The notes: generated by a model from the sequence alone, not told the origin. DNA of 64,000 nucleotides from JAAXVQ01 sp964604705 (GCA_964604705.1 CAZSAP010000001.1:186001-250000), one strand, 5' to 3'; positions 55,390 through 64,000 are shown, counted from the stretch's first letter. Numbers and translations are program-made.

Positions 55390-56460
55390 ATGAAAAAGCT
55401 TTTCCGTACGTTGGCCGCACTTAGTTTGACCTGTTTGTTCGCACTTCCCGTTTTTGCCATCAGCCCATATGCTGATGTCAACACCCCCAACCACATTAAA
55501 AATACGTTTCAAGATCAAAAGCCGGTCGATAAAACAACTCCGGATTCCACCCAGGAACCGAATCGAGAAGATGAAGTCAAAGCAATTCAAAATTTGTTGA
55601 AACTCGATGAACTGGATCGCAAAAACACAATGCGTGAAGCTCTGCGACAAGAAAACCTCGACACCCGGATTAAAGGTCATTCCGACCTAGAATTGGCACT
55701 CACAGAAAAAAACATTGACCTCCACTTAGGAAAGACATTAAAAGACATGCATGGAAACCGGGTTCGTATGGAAGAATACATCTTGCGTCCCGCAGCCAAT
55801 CAAGTGCAGTTTCTAAATTTAACGATGCGGGATCAACGTTTGGATTACATTAAATACACTGCGACATTCAATGACATTCTTCCACGAGACACCACCGGAC
55901 TCTGGCATAAACAATTCGATTCAACCAAGCCAGCCATTTATCTCACCGACGAAACCGGCGTCTATTCCAATATGGAAGATTCAGTTGTTTTGAACACCAA
56001 ATATTTCACTCCCACGTTTGATCCTTTAACACGCCATTATATGTTGCCAATTCAAGAAACCAGTATTTCTGTTAATCAAATTGTAAAATGGGGTTGGAAT
56101 CGCGTTCTCCCGACAGATGATTATAAAGAATTAGCCAATTGTGTCGGCGCAACAAGCTATAAAAAAGAATCAATCAATAACAACCTGTTGGCAACCCGTC
56201 AAACCTTTGTCTGGAAAGACGGAACCAAACTCACGCTTGAATCTTATCTCATCAACGAAAAAGGCGAAATTCGTTCACTCAATCCGAAAAGCGCTACCGA
56301 CTGGGTCTATTGGTTCCAGCACCTAACCGAACTGGCGTTCAACTCCTATACCGAAGGCATCTGGACCGCTACCGAATTTCAAGGGCGCACGATCGATACT
56401 GTATCGCAATTCCAAACGTTGGTCACTTTTTTCGGTGACCCGCGCGACAACAATCCGTAG
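55390..56460 (+). CDS. Sigma-54-controlled exported protein of unknown function
   Basis: A 356-residue protein with a signal peptide (to about PVFA) and GAAAGGGG upstream. Residues about 30-115 are charged and helical; the rest is mixed alpha/beta with many aromatic residues (QIVKWGWNRVLP, DWVYWFQHLTELAFNSY). No family is recognised. It stands between a sigma-54 promoter and a strong terminator, so it is a dedicated single-gene unit probably switched by the NtrC-type regulator at 59354. Confidence 0.72.
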   Translation: MKKLFRTLAALSLTCLFALPVFAISPYADVNTPNHIKNTFQDQKPVDKTTPDSTQEPNREDEVKAIQNLLKLDELDRKNTMREALRQENLDTRIKGHSDLELALTEKNIDLHLGKTLKDMHGNRVRMEEYILRPAANQVQFLNLTMRDQRLDYIKYTATFNDILPRDTTGLWHKQFDSTKPAIYLTDETGVYSNMEDSVVLNTKYFTPTFDPLTRHYMLPIQETSISVNQIVKWGWNRVLPTDDYKELANCVGATSYKKESINNNLLATRQTFVWKDGTKLTLESYLINEKGEIRSLNPKSATDWVYWFQHLTELAFNSYTEGIWTATEFQGRTIDTVSQFQTLVTFFGDPRDNNP

Positions 56461-56467
56461 CGGTTTG

Positions 56468-56507
56468 ACCTGCCTGCCGGTGCATATCGGCAGGCAGGTT
56501 TTTTTTA
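56468..56507 (+). terminator. Rho-independent terminator
   Basis: A perfect 12-base stem (ACCTGCCTGCCG with its complement), an eight-base loop, then eight T's. It closes the sigma-54 unit. Confidence 0.93.
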
Positions 56508-56547
56508 CCCGAGAGTGCCAACTATTTGAACAAACAAGGAGTGTATC

Positions 56548-57876
56548 ATGAATTCACTAACCACTTGCGCCAGTCGAACCGGTCTTTTCTTAAGCGCATT
56601 GCTCTTCTTCATCACAAGTCTGGCATTTGCTGAAATCGAATTTATCCCTTTGCTTGACGCCAGTATTGCAGCTTCAACCGGAAAGTTCGAATCCGATCAA
56701 ACAGGAAATCAAGTCGATGCACAAGGAAACACCCGAAATTCCAACGACGCCTCCAGTTCTAACGATTTCTATCTTTCATTTTCCCCTAATTTTCGGTTCA
56801 AAGAACTTCCCAACTTGTGGATCACCCCTTATTTCGAATGTGAATATACAGGTTCAAACAATTTACTTAAAATAGAGGATGAAGCGTTCGTTTTTGCAAA
56901 ACGGCTTTATCTGTACTGGGTTCTCGGTGGCAATTATCAACTTGGAGATGCCTGGACCTTTAAGGCCAAAGGTTTTGGTCGTATGGAAAACGATGCAGAG
57001 ACCAACGACGAGACTCTAAGCAACGGCTTATACAGCTATCGCGATGCGGGTGGTTGGGGCGAAGCCAACGTCCGCTATTCTTCGCTCCCCATGTGTACGA
57101 AATTCGGTTACAAAGCTTATATGCGGCGTTATCCTTTCTACTCCAATGCAGATTTCGTTAAGCATTACGAAGAAAGCGTTGGACCTTGGCCTGCCTCCCT
57201 ACCCCGGGACATGCACGAAAAAGATATTAATGTCAACGAAACCTGGGGGCGTCAGGAAATATGTTGGGGATCATGGCCCTTGCTTACGAACCTCGAGATT
57301 CATTCACGACAAGTCCACTATACCGAAATGCCTGCCATACTTGAAGACGGCAGCTTCTCACAAAACTTGCGTAACGATGACTATCTCGACGCAACTGTTG
57401 AAATACCATTTATGTTAAATAAATACAATCAATTCGAACTGGACTACACCTATACGTTGCATGTGACCAATCAAAATTATTACAATAGTTCAGACAAGAC
57501 ATACATTGGCGGCTACTATAATTACTATCAAAATTACGGACGCTTTTTATACAATGTTATGCTGCCTTTCAAAATTGCTGGATTCATGCCCAAACTCTCG
57601 TTTTCCATTGCTGGACAGAAACGAATTTATCCTGGAAGACCTGCTCGACAAAAAGCAGACGCAGATGATACCAGCGGCAAATACGTAAACGAGGCCCATT
57701 GGGAAAACACCGGCGACCTCGGCATCACGCTCAAGCAACAACTTTTTTTCGATTGGTTCAGTCTATTTCTCAGCATTCATTCAATTTCACAATCATCGAA
57801 TACAAACGTTAACGATAACGCGACCTACAATTACAAGTACAATACATTTACTTTAGGCACAGCATTTTCATTCTAA
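56548..57876 (+). CDS. Porin-like outer-membrane protein
   Basis: A 442-residue protein with a signal peptide (to about SLAFA) and AAGGAG eight bases before the ATG. The mature chain is rich in aromatic, alternating strands (FYLSFSPNFRF, LWITPYFECEY, YNYYQNYGRFLYNVMLPF) and ends in Phe (TLGTAFSF), the outer-membrane insertion signal. It would form a barrel of about 14-18 strands. The substrate is unknown. It lies between the sigma-54 gene and the histidine kinase. Confidence 0.75.
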   Translation: MNSLTTCASRTGLFLSALLFFITSLAFAEIEFIPLLDASIAASTGKFESDQTGNQVDAQGNTRNSNDASSSNDFYLSFSPNFRFKELPNLWITPYFECEYTGSNNLLKIEDEAFVFAKRLYLYWVLGGNYQLGDAWTFKAKGFGRMENDAETNDETLSNGLYSYRDAGGWGEANVRYSSLPMCTKFGYKAYMRRYPFYSNADFVKHYEESVGPWPASLPRDMHEKDINVNETWGRQEICWGSWPLLTNLEIHSRQVHYTEMPAILEDGSFSQNLRNDDYLDATVEIPFMLNKYNQFELDYTYTLHVTNQNYYNSSDKTYIGGYYNYYQNYGRFLYNVMLPFKIAGFMPKLSFSIAGQKRIYPGRPARQKADADDTSGKYVNEAHWENTGDLGITLKQQLFFDWFSLFLSIHSISQSSNTNVNDNATYNYKYNTFTLGTAFSF

Positions 57877-57894
57877 CTGTAGAAACTAAAATGT

Positions 57895-57928
57895 GTCAGC
57901 CTGGGAGTTGTTATACTCCTGGGCTGAC
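57895..57928 (+). promoter_or_regulatory. Stable hairpin between the porin-like gene and the kinase
   Basis: GTCAGCCTGGGAGT pairs over 14 bases (two G-U wobbles) with ACTCCTGGGCTGAC across a six-base loop. No T-run follows, so it may be a processing, stability or weak termination element. Confidence 0.5.
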
Positions 57929-57947
57929 GCCTTAATAACGAGGGCCC

Positions 57948-59348
57948 ATGAGAAAACCTTTCCGCATATCATTGCAATGGCAAATTTTCGCTACCGTATT
58001 GGCGGTCCTCACGGTTGGCGCTGGTTCCTATACATGGATTTCTGATAACCTAATGGTCAGTTCAATGGATCGCCAATTAAGTCAGCGCTTGAACATCGTT
58101 GCCAAATGGTTGCAGCGTGAGTTGCCATGGCGACAATACGTTGTTTACATCCCTGGTGATCAAGTTACCCAAAGCTACCAAAACGACTTTAACCGTTTGC
58201 AATGGTTCACTCAAGAATTCGGTCTGGCTCGAATTACCCTATTAACCATGCATGGTGAAGTAAGTCTCGATAGTGGTACGTTAAATCCGGGAGATGTATT
58301 TGAAAAAAAGGTTGTATCCAATCAGATCCAAGAAACCTTGCTTCACCGAGATCCGCAACATCGTTGGAACAAAGCCTATTATTATCCGCTTTCTTCTGAT
58401 ACCTGTTTGCGGTTGGAAGCCGGTCCAGAGATGCTCAATCCAATCGCGACACTTCAAAGCCGCCGCTGGTTGGCTCTTAGCATCGGTGCATGCTTGGCCT
58501 TTATCTTAAGCTGGTTTTTATCTCGACGTCTGGGTAAACGTTTATCTCGTCTCTCCGAGGGGTTTCAACGTCTCGAAAACGGCGAACCCAATGTTCAAAT
58601 CCACATTGAGGGGCAAGATGAAATCGCCTTTGTTACACGAGGATTTAACACCATGGCGACCGAACTGGAAAAACGCCAACAACGTGAAAAATCAGATCAT
58701 GAGCGTCGTATCTCCGAATTGCGAATTTTAGCCGGTGGTGTAGCTCACGAAATCCGAAACCCGCTCGGAGCCATCGGAGGTCTCGGCGATTTATTGGTTC
58801 GACAACCCGACATCGCAAACAATTCCGATTCAATGGATTTGCTTAAACGACTACGTAATGAAATAGATCGTATGGATGGAATTGTCCAAGATGTATTAGC
58901 ATATGCACGACAGCCGCAACTCCAAGCCAAACCCCTAGATATGATTGAATTTCTCACTCAAATGCACGAGCTATATCCAGACATTCAATTGGAGTTCGCC
59001 CCACCGTATCCTCCCTTGATCGCCGATCCTTCCGGTTTGCGTACGGTTTTACGCAATTTGTTAATTAATGCTCGCCAAGCCACAGGACCTTCTGGGATCG
59101 TTCGTCTTGGCTGTCGTTATCGACCGGGACGATTTTTACTTTACGTTGCCGACGATGGCCCAGGAATTTCCGACGCCATTTTACCGAACATATTCCAACC
59201 CTTCTTCACGCAAAGGCCCAAAGGGGCTGGCCTGGGGCTGGCCATCGCAAAGAACATTGTCAATGCACACGGTGGCGAACTACGCGTTGCCACTCCCTTA
59301 AACGGAGCACTTTTCGTAATTGTATTCCCAGAGAACAAAGGAGTGTGA
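57948..59348 (+). CDS. Membrane histidine kinase (NtrB-like partner)
   Basis: A 466-residue kinase. Membrane helices at about 12-30 and 172-192 flank a periplasmic domain of about 140 residues. A HAMP domain follows, then HisKA with His267 (VAHEIRNPLGAIGG), and HATPase with NLLINARQA, DDGPGIS and GAGLGLAIA. It senses an envelope signal and should phosphorylate the regulator at 59354, whose coding region starts six bases after this stop. Confidence 0.93.
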   Translation: MRKPFRISLQWQIFATVLAVLTVGAGSYTWISDNLMVSSMDRQLSQRLNIVAKWLQRELPWRQYVVYIPGDQVTQSYQNDFNRLQWFTQEFGLARITLLTMHGEVSLDSGTLNPGDVFEKKVVSNQIQETLLHRDPQHRWNKAYYYPLSSDTCLRLEAGPEMLNPIATLQSRRWLALSIGACLAFILSWFLSRRLGKRLSRLSEGFQRLENGEPNVQIHIEGQDEIAFVTRGFNTMATELEKRQQREKSDHERRISELRILAGGVAHEIRNPLGAIGGLGDLLVRQPDIANNSDSMDLLKRLRNEIDRMDGIVQDVLAYARQPQLQAKPLDMIEFLTQMHELYPDIQLEFAPPYPPLIADPSGLRTVLRNLLINARQATGPSGIVRLGCRYRPGRFLLYVADDGPGISDAILPNIFQPFFTQRPKGAGLGLAIAKNIVNAHGGELRVATPLNGALFVIVFPENKGV

Positions 59349-59353
59349 TACAC

Positions 59354-60694
59354 ATGGGACGAGTATTAATCGCCGAGGATGAAGAAAATATACGTGAAGT
59401 CTTATTGCGTGCACTGCGTACCCTCGGACACTCTGTTAAAGCCGTTGCCGATGGTGACCAAGCAGCTCAGGCTCTTGCGCTCCAAGAGTTTGATTTGGTG
59501 ATTACCGATATCCGAATGCCGGGTCGAGATGGATTGGCACTTTTGGATCTGGTTAAAGAAACCACTCAAGATACAGCGGTCATGCTAATGACCGCATTTG
59601 GCTCAGTTGAAAATGCCGTTGAAGCCATGAAACGTGGAGCTGACGATTATATCGTAAAACCTTTTCGTTTAGATGAACTCGAAGTTAAGGTCGGGAAGAT
59701 ATTTTCAGAGCGTCAACTCCATGAACACAACCGTTTACTAACCGAACAAGCCAACGCTCAATTCGGACGGATGGTTGGTCAATCTCCCGCCATGACCAGC
59801 GTGTATACCCTCATTGAACAAGTTGCGGGATCAGAAGCAACTGTGCTTATTACCGGTGAGACCGGAACCGGTAAAGAACTGGTTGCTCACACAGTACACC
59901 AACTGAGCGCTCGTGCCCAAGGACCGTTTATTGCTGTGCATTGCGCAGCATACAGTAAAACACTTATTGAAAGTGAGCTTTTCGGCCATGAACGCGGTTC
60001 TTTTACAGGTGCGACTGCACAACGTAAAGGCAGGCTTGAATTGGCCCACAACGGCACCCTCTTTTTGGACGAACTTGGAGAAATCCCGCCAGAAATCCAA
60101 GTCAAACTACTTCGTTTTTTAGAAAACAAAACATTTGAACGAGTAGGTGGAAACGAAACAATATCGGTGAATGTCAGAGTGGTGGCTGCGACCCATCGTG
60201 ATTTAGCCACCATGGTACGTGACGGACAATTCCGCGAGGATCTTTTCTGGCGTCTTAACGTATTTCCGATTCAACTTCCTCCTTTGCGCGAACGTGGAAC
60301 CGACATCTTGGTGCTGGCACATTTCTTCCTAGAAAAGAAATCACAGGACCGTCCTTTGATGTTGAGCAAATTTTCAGAAAAGCTTTTAATGGAGTACCCA
60401 TGGCCTGGCAATGTTCGTGAATTGCAAAACATCATTGAACGAGCTACCCTCTTATCACCTGGAGATACGTTAAGGGTCGAAACCGCATTGACACGTCCTC
60501 ATGATGAGACTAAGCTCGGGGACCATAATTTGATGCAAATATTAGAAAACGTAGAAAAACGTTTAATTAAGGAAGCTTTAGCTCAATGCGATGGAGTACA
60601 AGCTCAAGCTGCAAAAATCTTAGGTATTCAAAGAAGCACATTACAATACAAACTACAAAAATATCACTTAGACTCTCTTCAAGGAGGAAATTAA
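59354..60694 (+). CDS. NtrC-family sigma-54-dependent response regulator
   Basis: A 446-residue protein from the ATG at 59354, 10 bases after AAAGGAG. The receiver has Asp52 (ITDIRMPG). The AAA+ domain has GETGTGKE (168-175), the sigma-54 contact loop GSFTGA (215-220; Ser replaces the usual Ala) and LFLDELGE. A Fis-type helix-turn-helix ends the chain (AQAAKILGIQRSTLQYKLQ). It should open sigma-54 promoters. The nearest candidate target is the promoter at 55324. Confidence 0.95.
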   Translation: MGRVLIAEDEENIREVLLRALRTLGHSVKAVADGDQAAQALALQEFDLVITDIRMPGRDGLALLDLVKETTQDTAVMLMTAFGSVENAVEAMKRGADDYIVKPFRLDELEVKVGKIFSERQLHEHNRLLTEQANAQFGRMVGQSPAMTSVYTLIEQVAGSEATVLITGETGTGKELVAHTVHQLSARAQGPFIAVHCAAYSKTLIESELFGHERGSFTGATAQRKGRLELAHNGTLFLDELGEIPPEIQVKLLRFLENKTFERVGGNETISVNVRVVAATHRDLATMVRDGQFREDLFWRLNVFPIQLPPLRERGTDILVLAHFFLEKKSQDRPLMLSKFSEKLLMEYPWPGNVRELQNIIERATLLSPGDTLRVETALTRPHDETKLGDHNLMQILENVEKRLIKEALAQCDGVQAQAAKILGIQRSTLQYKLQKYHLDSLQGGN

Positions 60695-60695
60695 A

Positions 60696-61415
60696 ATGCC
60701 TCCTCAAAAATCGTATGTTTGCGGTGTTCTCTTTTTCATCCTGGCCATCAGCATACCATTTTCGGTCCACGCTTCTGCTTTGCCTTCTTCCCCTGTATCT
60801 TCAGAAACCGAACCCTCCCTTTCCAACACACGTCTGGCGGAAAGCTTAAACCTTTGGAACCAACTCACCCAAAAAATCAATCACCTTGAATCAGAAAACA
60901 GAGCCTGGGAGTTCCGTTCCAATCCTGAACGCGAGGATAGAAATTGGTGGAATCCTTTTTGGCGTTCTTCTGCCGAACGAAGTTTACAGAGATCGAACGA
61001 ATTATCTTTTCAAATACGCGACTTAGAAAAACAACGGTCGTTATTAGAAAATTTAATGCTGGATCAATCAACCGTATATACCAATATATCCATTAAACAC
61101 GTTTCGGAATTCGAGTCTCATGAACGAGAATTCCGTAACCAAATTGACAACTGGCGTTTCCCAATTTGGATCAAACATTTCAATGAACTTAAAATCAACA
61201 CTCAACAATTCAAAGCATTGAACCCAGAACTTCAAGGGCGACGTCGACTTGCTTTTGAAACAGCTTTAAAAAACGCACATATGCTTGAAGATTACCTAAT
61301 TTGGCGGCAGACTCAATTGAATTCAGCCGAAAGATCCTTTGGATTCAGTTTGGAGCAATGGCATAAAAAAATTCATGATTGGATTCAGGATATCGAATCG
61401 CTACTCAACAAATAA
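60696..61415 (+). CDS. Exported helical protein of unknown function
   Basis: A 239-residue protein with a signal peptide (to about SVHASA) and AAGGAGG eight bases before the ATG. The rest is highly charged and helical, with likely coiled coils (LNLWNQLTQKINHLESENR, SFQIRDLEKQRSLLENLML) and Trp-rich turns. It starts one base after the NtrC-type regulator stop, so it is co-transcribed with the two-component system. It may be an accessory protein of the same envelope response; this is inference. Confidence 0.7.
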   Translation: MPPQKSYVCGVLFFILAISIPFSVHASALPSSPVSSETEPSLSNTRLAESLNLWNQLTQKINHLESENRAWEFRSNPEREDRNWWNPFWRSSAERSLQRSNELSFQIRDLEKQRSLLENLMLDQSTVYTNISIKHVSEFESHEREFRNQIDNWRFPIWIKHFNELKINTQQFKALNPELQGRRRLAFETALKNAHMLEDYLIWRQTQLNSAERSFGFSLEQWHKKIHDWIQDIESLLNK

Positions 61416-61428
61416 TAAATTTGATGTT

Positions 61429-61442
61429 TTGACTTAGATCAA
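61429..61442 (+). promoter_or_regulatory. FNR/DNR-type regulator box upstream of hcp
   Basis: TTGACTTAGATCAA differs from the FNR consensus TTGAT-N4-ATCAA by one base. Its centre lies about 83 bases before the hcp ATG. A weak -10-like TAGTGT at 61465-61470 would put the box at -41.5, the usual activating position. Confidence 0.7.
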
Positions 61443-61518
61443 GGTTCGTTTTTTTAACATTTGTTAGTGTATGCCTTGAGGAGAAGGTTTCTCACAAACT
61501 ATTTAGGAGGCATACATT

Positions 61519-63153
61519 ATGTTTTGTTATCAATGTGAACAGGCTGCCAAAGGTGTAGGTTGCCAAAGCGTGGGCGTGTGCGGCAAATCAACCAACGTCG
61601 CAGCTTTACAAGATCTGCTTATTTATTCACTTAAAGGTCTAGCGGTAAGAACATTGGAGGCGCAACATGCAGGCATTCATAATCCTGAAATAAACATATT
61701 TGTAACAGAAGCGTTATTTGCTACCGTTACAAACGTTGACTTCGACCCCGAACGTTTCCGCGTTTTAATTCATCAAAGTGTGGAACTTCGCGAATCATTA
61801 AAAGCGCAAATTTCCTCCAGCGAAGGTTTATGGAAACATCATGACAGTGGTCCAACTATTTTTCATCCCGCCTCGGATTTAAACGGATTGGTCCGCCAAG
61901 GTGAAATGGTCGGAATTCAATCCTATCCCAACATCGACCCCAATATCCATTCGTTGCAACAACTACTAATTTATGGACTAAAAGGAATGGCTGCCTACGC
62001 AGATCATGCGCTTATTCTGGGTCAATCGGATGAAACGATTTTCCAATTTATGCTCGAAGCCTTGGCCGACACATTAAACCCGCAAATCTCACTCGAGCAA
62101 TGGGTACAAAAAGTTTTAAAATGTGGCGAAGTCAACCTTAAAACTATGGAATTACTTGATAAAGGCAACACAGGTACCTACGGTCATCCTGTTCCTACCG
62201 AAGTACCGTTAGGACATATTATTGGAAAGGCAATTTTAGTCTCAGGCCATGATCTAAAAGATTTAGAAGAATTGCTGAAACAAACTGTCGGGCTCGGAAT
62301 CAATATCTATACTCACGGGGAAATGCTTCCAACCCATGGGTATCCAAAGTTAAAAGCATTCCCTCATTTTTATGGCCATTTTGGTACTGCTTGGCAGAAC
62401 CAAGGAAAAGAGTTTTCTGAATTCCCAGGTGCCATCCTTATGACCACAAATTGCATACAAAAGCCCCGAGAAAGTTATCAATCCCATCTTTTCACAAGCG
62501 GCTTGGTGGGTTGGCCTGACATCCCACATATTCAAAATCAAAATTTTAAAGCAGTAATCGAAAAAGCCCTCGAATTACCTGGATTTACTGATTCTCAGGA
62601 AAAGGGGTCCGTCATGGTCGGTTTTGGACACAATACGGTTTTATCCATTGCCGACAAAGTTATTGATGCGGTTAAGCAAAAGTCAATTCGCCATTTTTTC
62701 TTAGTGGGTGGTTGTGACGGCGCGAAGCCAGGACGTAGTTACTACACTGAATTTGTTGAAAAGATCCCAAAAGATTGTGTTGTGCTAACACTCGCTTGTG
62801 GGAAATTTAGATTTTTCGATCAAAAACTTGGTGAGATTAACGGGATTCCACGTCTCTTGGATATTGGTCAATGCAACGATGCCTATTCTGCAATTAAAAT
62901 TGCAGTGGCTTTGGCTAATGCATTTAAAGTAGAAGTGAACGAGCTTCCCCTTTCATTGGTTTTATCTTGGTATGAACAAAAGGCCGTGGTCATTTTGCTA
63001 ACCTTATTGCACTTAGGGATCAAAGGTATTCGTTTGGGTCCCTCGTTGCCTGCATTTATCACACCCGCCATTTTGGATTACTTAGTAAAAAACTTTGATA
63101 TCAAACCTATTTCCACTCCAGACCAAGACCTAAAAGCCATTTTGGAAATTTAA
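61519..63153 (+). CDS. hcp: Hybrid-cluster protein / hydroxylamine reductase
   Basis: A 544-residue enzyme. The N-terminal cluster motif is Cys3-x2-Cys6-x8-Cys15-x5-Cys21, the spacing of the anaerobe-type [4Fe-4S] Hcp rather than the longer enterobacterial form. Hybrid-cluster segments are present: HGEMLPTHGYP, TTNCIQKP, GGCDGAKPGRSYYTEF and LACGKFRFF. The protein handles nitric oxide or hydroxylamine and protects against nitrosative stress. TAGGAGG lies eight bases before the ATG. No hcr reductase gene follows; a terminator does. Confidence 0.96.
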   Translation: MFCYQCEQAAKGVGCQSVGVCGKSTNVAALQDLLIYSLKGLAVRTLEAQHAGIHNPEINIFVTEALFATVTNVDFDPERFRVLIHQSVELRESLKAQISSSEGLWKHHDSGPTIFHPASDLNGLVRQGEMVGIQSYPNIDPNIHSLQQLLIYGLKGMAAYADHALILGQSDETIFQFMLEALADTLNPQISLEQWVQKVLKCGEVNLKTMELLDKGNTGTYGHPVPTEVPLGHIIGKAILVSGHDLKDLEELLKQTVGLGINIYTHGEMLPTHGYPKLKAFPHFYGHFGTAWQNQGKEFSEFPGAILMTTNCIQKPRESYQSHLFTSGLVGWPDIPHIQNQNFKAVIEKALELPGFTDSQEKGSVMVGFGHNTVLSIADKVIDAVKQKSIRHFFLVGGCDGAKPGRSYYTEFVEKIPKDCVVLTLACGKFRFFDQKLGEINGIPRLLDIGQCNDAYSAIKIAVALANAFKVEVNELPLSLVLSWYEQKAVVILLTLLHLGIKGIRLGPSLPAFITPAILDYLVKNFDIKPISTPDQDLKAILEI

Positions 63154-63160
63154 TCATTTT

Positions 63161-63197
63161 AACTAGAAGGGCCCGGAATTTCCGGGTCCTTTTAGTT
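63161..63197. terminator. Bidirectional terminator between converging genes
   Basis: AACTAGAAGGGCCCGG pairs with CCGGGTCCTTTTAGTT (two wobbles) around a short AATTT loop. It lies after hcp and touches the stop of the gene on the minus strand. Confidence 0.8.
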
Positions 63198-63712
63198 TAG
63201 TCAGGATTATTATTTTTCGGTATTTTATTTAAACCAGTAATTGACGTATCTTCCGGTTGAAAGGGTATTTCCATTTTGGTTATCGGATGATTTTCCACAG
63301 AGCTTGTTAATGATTCACTACGTACCGCCGATGATGTCTGATCACTCCCCCAAGCAATAAATGCAGAAAAGAAACTCAAGAGGGCCGTATAAAGTGTAAT
63401 TTCGGCAAACCCAAGCCCAAAACGTTCTAGAACATCAACATTCAACCAAGTTCCAGTGGTTTCATTTAGACGTACGTAAAAATAGGCCCATTCAGCTACC
63501 CACCCCCACATGAACCCTACCCATAAACTCGCACGTGCTGCTGATTGAGGACGACCTCGAAAAAACCACCCACCCAACAGAGCCGCTAAAAACATAGGAA
63601 CCGGCGGATAAACCCAGCCTCCCATGGCCATCAACCATGCGCTACCAGCATATACCGTAATAATCAATACCGTCCACCCGAAATCCCAGGCAGTTTTTAT
63701 CTCTTTTATCAT
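63197..63712 (-). CDS. Small membrane protein of unknown function
   Basis: A 171-residue protein with AAAAGGAAC before the ATG. Four hydrophobic helices lie in the first 120 residues (VLIITVYAGSAWLMAMGGW, PMFLAALLGGWFF, LWVGFMWGWVAEWAYFYV, ITLYTALLSFFSAFIAWG). The last 50 residues are polar and probably cytoplasmic. No family is recognised. Confidence 0.7.
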   Translation of the reverse strand: MIKEIKTAWDFGWTVLIITVYAGSAWLMAMGGWVYPPVPMFLAALLGGWFFRGRPQSAARASLWVGFMWGWVAEWAYFYVRLNETTGTWLNVDVLERFGLGFAEITLYTALLSFFSAFIAWGSDQTSSAVRSESLTSSVENHPITKMEIPFQPEDTSITGLNKIPKNNNPD

Positions 63713-63780
63713 AGGTTCCTTTTGATCACCTTTGAATGAAATGAAACCCTATTATATACAAAGCAGGTTTGAATAAACAA

Positions 63781-64000
63781 TTATTTTTCAACATCCGTAC
63801 CTAAAAGTAAGCGACCTTGCTGAGTTTTTATTGTCCCGAGCAGTATTTTCCCTGGAAAACCGTTTAATTTAAAAATAGGATTAAAATCCTCAATGAAAGG
63901 TTGCAACCAACCAATTGGCCACCAAACCGAGAATAACTGAAGCCGCTTAACTTGAAATACCAGATTCTCCGAATGTATCTCTTCGGGATCTCGTACGATA
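63781..64000 (-). CDS. Partial gene entering from the right edge, DUF2993/LmeA-like
   Basis: On the minus strand the frame is open from the window edge to a TAA at 63781-63783, with no stop over 72 codons. The visible end reads ...DPEEIHSENLVFQVKRL, then PIGWLQPFIEDFNPIFKL, and GTIKTQQGRLLLGTDVEK. The alternating strands and the Gly-rich end resemble DUF2993 (LmeA-like, lipid-binding) C-termini. The match is from pattern only and the 5' part is outside the window. A gap of 68 bases separates it from the upstream side of the 63712 gene. Confidence 0.6.
   Translation of the reverse strand, partial: IVRDPEEIHSENLVFQVKRLQLFSVWWPIGWLQPFIEDFNPIFKLNGFPGKILLGTIKTQQGRLLLGTDVEK

Overview
The window reads as a chromosomal segment of a diderm (Gram-negative-type), probably anaerobic and motile bacterium from a little-studied lineage. 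The sequence shows outer-membrane barrels, an OmpA-family protein, two predicted lipoproteins, a LysM lytic transglycosylase and periplasmic binding proteins, so there are two membranes. HydG (a maturation enzyme of [FeFe] hydrogenase) and a short-spaced [4Fe-4S]-type Hcp point to anaerobic life. Two methyl-accepting chemotaxis proteins point to motility. A giant secreted repeat protein ends in a domain resembling type IX secretion sorting / FlgD Ig-like domains, which are common in Bacteroidetes-related and several candidate phyla. I cannot fix the phylum without a search. No rRNA, tRNA, insertion sequence, prophage or CRISPR array was seen.

Layout. 1-441: 3' end of a cardiolipin synthase/phospholipase D gene. 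461-16032: a long run on the minus strand with a possible broken small membrane gene, a membrane protein, a P-type cation ATPase, a cupredoxin-like protein, a barrel protein, a secreted protein, a DEAD-box helicase, an OmpA-like protein, an M23 lipoprotein, an MFS transporter, an acetyltransferase with an unknown partner, a HAD phosphatase, a receiver-histidine kinase hybrid and a small zinc-ribbon protein. 16173-17453 (+): membrane diguanylate cyclase. 17517-22922 (-): SemiSWEET, YgjP-type metallopeptidase, HydG, an unknown protein, a TPR protein, a zinc-ribbon protein and endonuclease III. 23035-32064 (+): YgiQ-type radical SAM protein and the 2411-residue repeat protein. 32148-55059 (-): Dus, NAD synthetase, lytic transglycosylase, a degenerate metallophosphoesterase, FolE2, an alpha/beta hydrolase, a GT4 glycosyltransferase, an archaemetzincin that has lost its catalytic residues, an Arg-rich-tailed protein, two tandem binding-protein/chemoreceptor pairs, FmdB-like and Crp/Fnr proteins, a set of small enzymes, CobO and an M15-type peptidase. 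55390-63153 (+): a sigma-54-controlled secreted protein, a porin-like protein, an NtrC-type two-component system, a secreted helical protein and Hcp. 63197-64000 (-): a membrane protein and a partial gene.

How the genes may work together. The clearest regulatory logic is at the right. A near-consensus sigma-54 promoter (55324-55339) precedes a secreted protein in the same cluster as a histidine kinase and a sigma-54 activator. An FNR-type box (61429-61442) precedes hcp, and the Crp/Fnr regulator at 48095-48769 carries the E..SR recognition-helix signature expected to read TTGAT half-sites. The two binding-protein/chemoreceptor pairs have no permease or ATPase beside them, so they look like sensing modules rather than transporters. 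Most genes begin with clear Shine-Dalgarno sites, including several GTG and TTG starts. One gene (23035) appears leaderless. Many starts were moved inward from the longest reading frame on this basis.
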